Of a stretch of DNA of 17,608 bases, positions 15,255 through 17,608 are shown piece after piece. Under the pieces are notes generated by a model, which saw only the letters and a program-made list of their open reading frames with translations, was not told the origin of the DNA and did no database searches. Source of the DNA: Gemmatimonadota bacterium (GTDB lineage Bacteria; Gemmatimonadota; Gemmatimonadetes; Gemmatimonadales; Gemmatimonadaceae); contig JAQBQC010000087.1 of NCBI GenBank assembly GCA_028287205.1, positions 1 to 17,608 of the forward strand, written 5' to 3'. Numbering within the stretch: position 1 is the first letter of the stretch; each line of letters opens with the position of its first letter. The position numbers were made by a program, and so were the translations under genes.

Positions 15255-17426
15255 TCAGCTCCCTGGATGGTACGTGCGCTCCGTGTGACCCACGAGCTGC
15301 GATGGATAGAAGTACACCTGGCGCAGATCGCCCTTGCTGTAGCGCAGCGCCTGATCGTCGAAGTGCCTGGACGCCGTGTCGCCGCTCTCGCCACCCGCCG
15401 TAATCGCCCGCGCGCGTACGCTGTCGCCGAACTCGACTACGGCCACGAAGCTGTTGCCGCCCGTGCCGTAGATCTTCTTCGTGTTCTCGCGCTCCCACGC
15501 GCCGAACGACGCGAGCGAGCCCCAGCGCGCCGACGCGAAGCCCACCGGTATGCTCGGCGCCGCATCGTCGAACGGGTGGACGATGTCATCGGTGAGGCGC
15601 TGAAAGCGATTGACCTCACCCCACGGCATCTTCCACGTGCCGAAATTCTTCGCGAGCGAGTCCGACGCGGTCGCGAGCGCGTCGAGCTTCTCGTGCGCGG
15701 ACGTTCGCGTGGCCATGTACTGATAGATCGACATGTCCTCGCCATCCGCATCCGCGTGCACGCGGCGCCCGAGCTCATCGCCCCAGTAGCTGGCCAGCGT
15801 CGTCGGCACGGACGACACCGCCCACCGATAGTCCCAGCCGCGCAGCACCGCGATCTGCTCCGCGACCTTTGCCTTCGCCGGGTCCGATGCCGGCGTCTGG
15901 TCGTACGCCTTGATCAATGTCGGGATCAGATCCGCGAACGCGGGCAGGTAGCTGTCGTACGCCGCATCGATGAGCGACTGCAGCGTGAAGTCCTTCCTGT
16001 TGGAGAGAACGCGAATCGCGTGCACGCCACGCGGGCTCTCGATGCCCTGATCCATGTACGCCGGATAGTCGGCCTTCTTCGGGCTATACGGGCCGGCGGC
16101 GGAGTAGGGCCAGTTGTTGGAGTTGTAGAGCCAGCCGTTGGCAGGATTGAGCAGGTGCGGGCTGCTGTCGATGGCCGTGACTCCCTTCCAGTCCGTGGCG
16201 GGATTGCTCCCGTCCACCGGATTGCGCCAATCGAAGTGCGTATCGCGAATCGGAACGTGATTCGCGTGGAAGTAGGCGATGTCGCCATCCGCATCCGCGA
16301 AGATGGTGTTGTTCGACGAGTTCGTGTGCAGCTCCATCGTCTCGCGAAAGGTCTTGTAGCTCGTGGCCTTCGTGCGCGAGTACGACTGCGTGAGCGCCTT
16401 CACGGGCTCGTTCATGAGCCGAACGCTGATCCACTTGCCCCCAGCGGAGCGAACGATCGGGCCGTGAAACGTCCGATAGACGGTGAACGTTCTCGTCTGC
16501 ATGCCCGTGGCCGTGTGAAACGGAATCGCGATCTTCTCGACGGTGAGCGGGCGCAGCTCGGCGCCGTACTTGTAAAAAAGGCTGTCGCCCTTCTTCACGA
16601 TCGCTTCCGCATACTCGTCGACGACATCGGCGCCGCTCGATGTGTGCATCCAGCCGGTGCGCGCGTTGAAGCCCTGGTACACGAAGAACTGTCCCCACGT
16701 CGAGGCGCCGTAGGCGTTCAGCCCTTCGTCGCTCGTCATCTGCAGCTCGGCGCGAAAGAAGAATGACGTATGCGGATTGATCAGCAGCAGTGCGTGATGA
16801 CCGGTCGTGTTCGAAGGTGCGATGGCAATTCCGTTCGAGCCTGATGGCTCCGGGAAATGGAACGGGAGCGACGCGAACATGCGTGCGGCGGACGAGTCGC
16901 CGTAGAACGCCTGGAGCTTCGGTATCGACACATCCTCCACATCGCCGCCGATGCTTCCCTCGGTGAAGGAGAGCGCCATCCACGGCTCGAAGTGCGTGAT
17001 CACGCGCGGCTTCACTGACGGATGCTTGTAGAGGTAGAAGTTCAACCCATCGGCCCAGGCGACCATCAGCGACTTCAGCCACTCGGGACTCTTCGCGTAG
17101 TCCGCCTTGAGCGTGTCGGGATTGATGAAGAGCTTCATTCGCAGGTCGCGGTAGATCGCGCCCTCGCCCTCGGCTTCGGACAGGCGTCCCATCGCGTTGA
17201 TGTAGTTCGTCTCCACGCGCTTGAAGTCGTCCTCCGCCTGCGCATACACCATCCCGAACACCGCGTCCGCATCCGTTCTTCCATGGATGTGGGGAATGCC
17301 CCAGTCATCGCGCACGATGGAGATGCCGGCCGCCTGCCTTTCCCAGCGAGCGGCATCGGGGTTCGATGCGCGTTCGTGCGCACAGGAAAGCGTGGTGGCG
17401 GCAAGCAGGAGCGCAAGCTTCTTCAT
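15255..17426 (-). CDS. Penicillin-acylase-family Ntn hydrolase, exported
   Basis: A 723-residue exported amidase of the penicillin/acyl-homoserine-lactone acylase family. Residues 1-15 form a signal (MKKLALLLAATTLSC), with Cys15 perhaps lipidated although the box (Thr-Leu-Ser) is not ideal. The alpha-chain part has VRDDWGIPHIHGRTDADAVFGMVYAQAEDDF (38-68), the standard family entry. The autocatalytic site is SGSNGIAIAP with Ser197 as the expected nucleophile freed by self-cleavage. Beta-chain landmarks include the INPHTSFFFRAEL stretch (216-228), TGWMHTSSGADVVDEYAE (257-274) and the C-terminal VYFYPSQLVGHTERTYHPG. Length fits the family (700-850). Start at ATG 17426 because it opens the basic signal; a TTG at 17468 would put fourteen residues before it. 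Substrate could be a beta-lactam side chain, acyl-homoserine lactone or other acyl amide; not decidable. Confidence 0.92.
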   Translation of the reverse strand: MKKLALLLAATTLSCAHERASNPDAARWERQAAGISIVRDDWGIPHIHGRTDADAVFGMVYAQAEDDFKRVETNYINAMGRLSEAEGEGAIYRDLRMKLFINPDTLKADYAKSPEWLKSLMVAWADGLNFYLYKHPSVKPRVITHFEPWMALSFTEGSIGGDVEDVSIPKLQAFYGDSSAARMFASLPFHFPEPSGSNGIAIAPSNTTGHHALLLINPHTSFFFRAELQMTSDEGLNAYGASTWGQFFVYQGFNARTGWMHTSSGADVVDEYAEAIVKKGDSLFYKYGAELRPLTVEKIAIPFHTATGMQTRTFTVYRTFHGPIVRSAGGKWISVRLMNEPVKALTQSYSRTKATSYKTFRETMELHTNSSNNTIFADADGDIAYFHANHVPIRDTHFDWRNPVDGSNPATDWKGVTAIDSSPHLLNPANGWLYNSNNWPYSAAGPYSPKKADYPAYMDQGIESPRGVHAIRVLSNRKDFTLQSLIDAAYDSYLPAFADLIPTLIKAYDQTPASDPAKAKVAEQIAVLRGWDYRWAVSSVPTTLASYWGDELGRRVHADADGEDMSIYQYMATRTSAHEKLDALATASDSLAKNFGTWKMPWGEVNRFQRLTDDIVHPFDDAAPSIPVGFASARWGSLASFGAWERENTKKIYGTGGNSFVAVVEFGDSVRARAITAGGESGDTASRHFDDQALRYSKGDLRQVYFYPSQLVGHTERTYHPGS

Positions 17427-17509
17427 TCTGAGCCAGTGGGCAGGAGGCAATGGCGAGCATGCCGGCAACGCAGGCGGCGGCGCAGGGCACGCGTGGAGAA
17501 CAGCTACAA

Positions 17510-17538
17510 ATAAGAGCGCGCGTGCGCGGCCATCACAA
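17510..17538 (-). promoter_or_regulatory. Possible sigma-70-type promoter of the acylase
   Basis: On the minus strand TTGTGA (17533-17538) and TCTTAT (17510-17515) are 17 bases apart, each matching four of six consensus bases. That would give a leader of about 75-80 bases before the acylase ATG. It is the best promoter-like pair I found, though GC-rich phyla may use other patterns. Confidence 0.35.
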
Positions 17539-17552
17539 GCGCGCCCGATGTG

Positions 17553-17608
17553 CTAGAGCGATTTCGCCGTGATGATGGTTCTGACCCGGCGTCCGTGCCT
17601 GCGGAGCA
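17553..17608 (-). CDS. Possible C-terminal fragment of a minus-strand gene
   Basis: From the right edge the minus strand reads LRRHGRRVRTIITAKSL and then a TAG stop at 17553. The run is short (17 codons), Arg-rich and without a recognisable motif, so it may be the end of a gene entering from outside the window or simply chance. If real it would be followed by the acylase after about 125 bases in the same direction. Confidence 0.25.
   Translation of the reverse strand, partial: LRRHGRRVRTIITAKSL

Noticed and set aside
15267..16766. A 499-codon plus-strand open frame opposite the acylase gene
   Set aside because: Antisense shadow with an Arg-Val-His-rich composition and no motif; the acylase on the other strand is unambiguous.
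1..17608. A defence island or mobile element
   Set aside because: I saw no transposase, integrase, terminal repeats, restriction or abortive-infection genes and no CRISPR repeats; all larger genes belong to ordinary chromosomal families.

Overview
The window is a G+C-rich stretch of bacterial chromosome with tightly packed genes (no gap reaches 300 bases). I see no tRNA, rRNA, CRISPR array, insertion sequence or phage gene. The organism is Gram-negative: there is a complete TolC/adaptor/RND efflux operon that needs an outer membrane. A secreted lipoprotein-like protein whose signal ends in Cys followed by a short acidic/Thr-Ala-Pro stretch, with an Ig-like domain, resembles secreted proteins of Gemmatimonadota. 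That phylum is my best guess, held with moderate to low confidence because no phylogenetic marker gene is present.

Bases 1-7519: an alkyltransferase-like DNA repair protein (Atl) converges on a TetR-family regulator. The regulator is divergent from a six-helix membrane protein of unknown function. Behind that lies a three-gene efflux operon in the order outer-membrane factor, periplasmic adaptor, RND pump, with ATGA overlaps between consecutive genes. The TetR protein is the only regulator nearby and may control this side of the window.

Bases 7573-11382: six minus-strand genes read in one direction with gaps of at most about 50 bases. They are a 49-residue basic protein, a YdeI/OmpD-associated protein (its ATG overlaps the previous stop as TAATG), a zinc-ribbon/SDR fusion of 523 residues with an atypical active site, an isoprenylcysteine-methyltransferase-like membrane protein, a small antibiotic-biosynthesis-monooxygenase-fold protein, and a membrane-anchored PH-domain protein.

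Bases 11494-12921: a plus-strand secreted protein with an Ig-like domain and a beta-propeller resembling sialidase/glycosidase folds, divergent from the 49-residue gene.

Bases 12937-17426: a second minus-strand run. It begins with a large exported penicillin-acylase-type Ntn hydrolase and continues with five small conserved proteins: DUF302, DinB/YfiT-like, DUF3224, DUF6494 and DUF488. The far right edge may hold the last codons of another minus-strand gene.

Most genes belong to known families. The points most worth following are the zinc-ribbon SDR with a displaced catalytic tyrosine, the coupled 49-residue basic protein, and the RND pump with Glu in the transmembrane position where drug pumps carry Lys. 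I do not see a clearly new multi-gene system, and I say so rather than force one.
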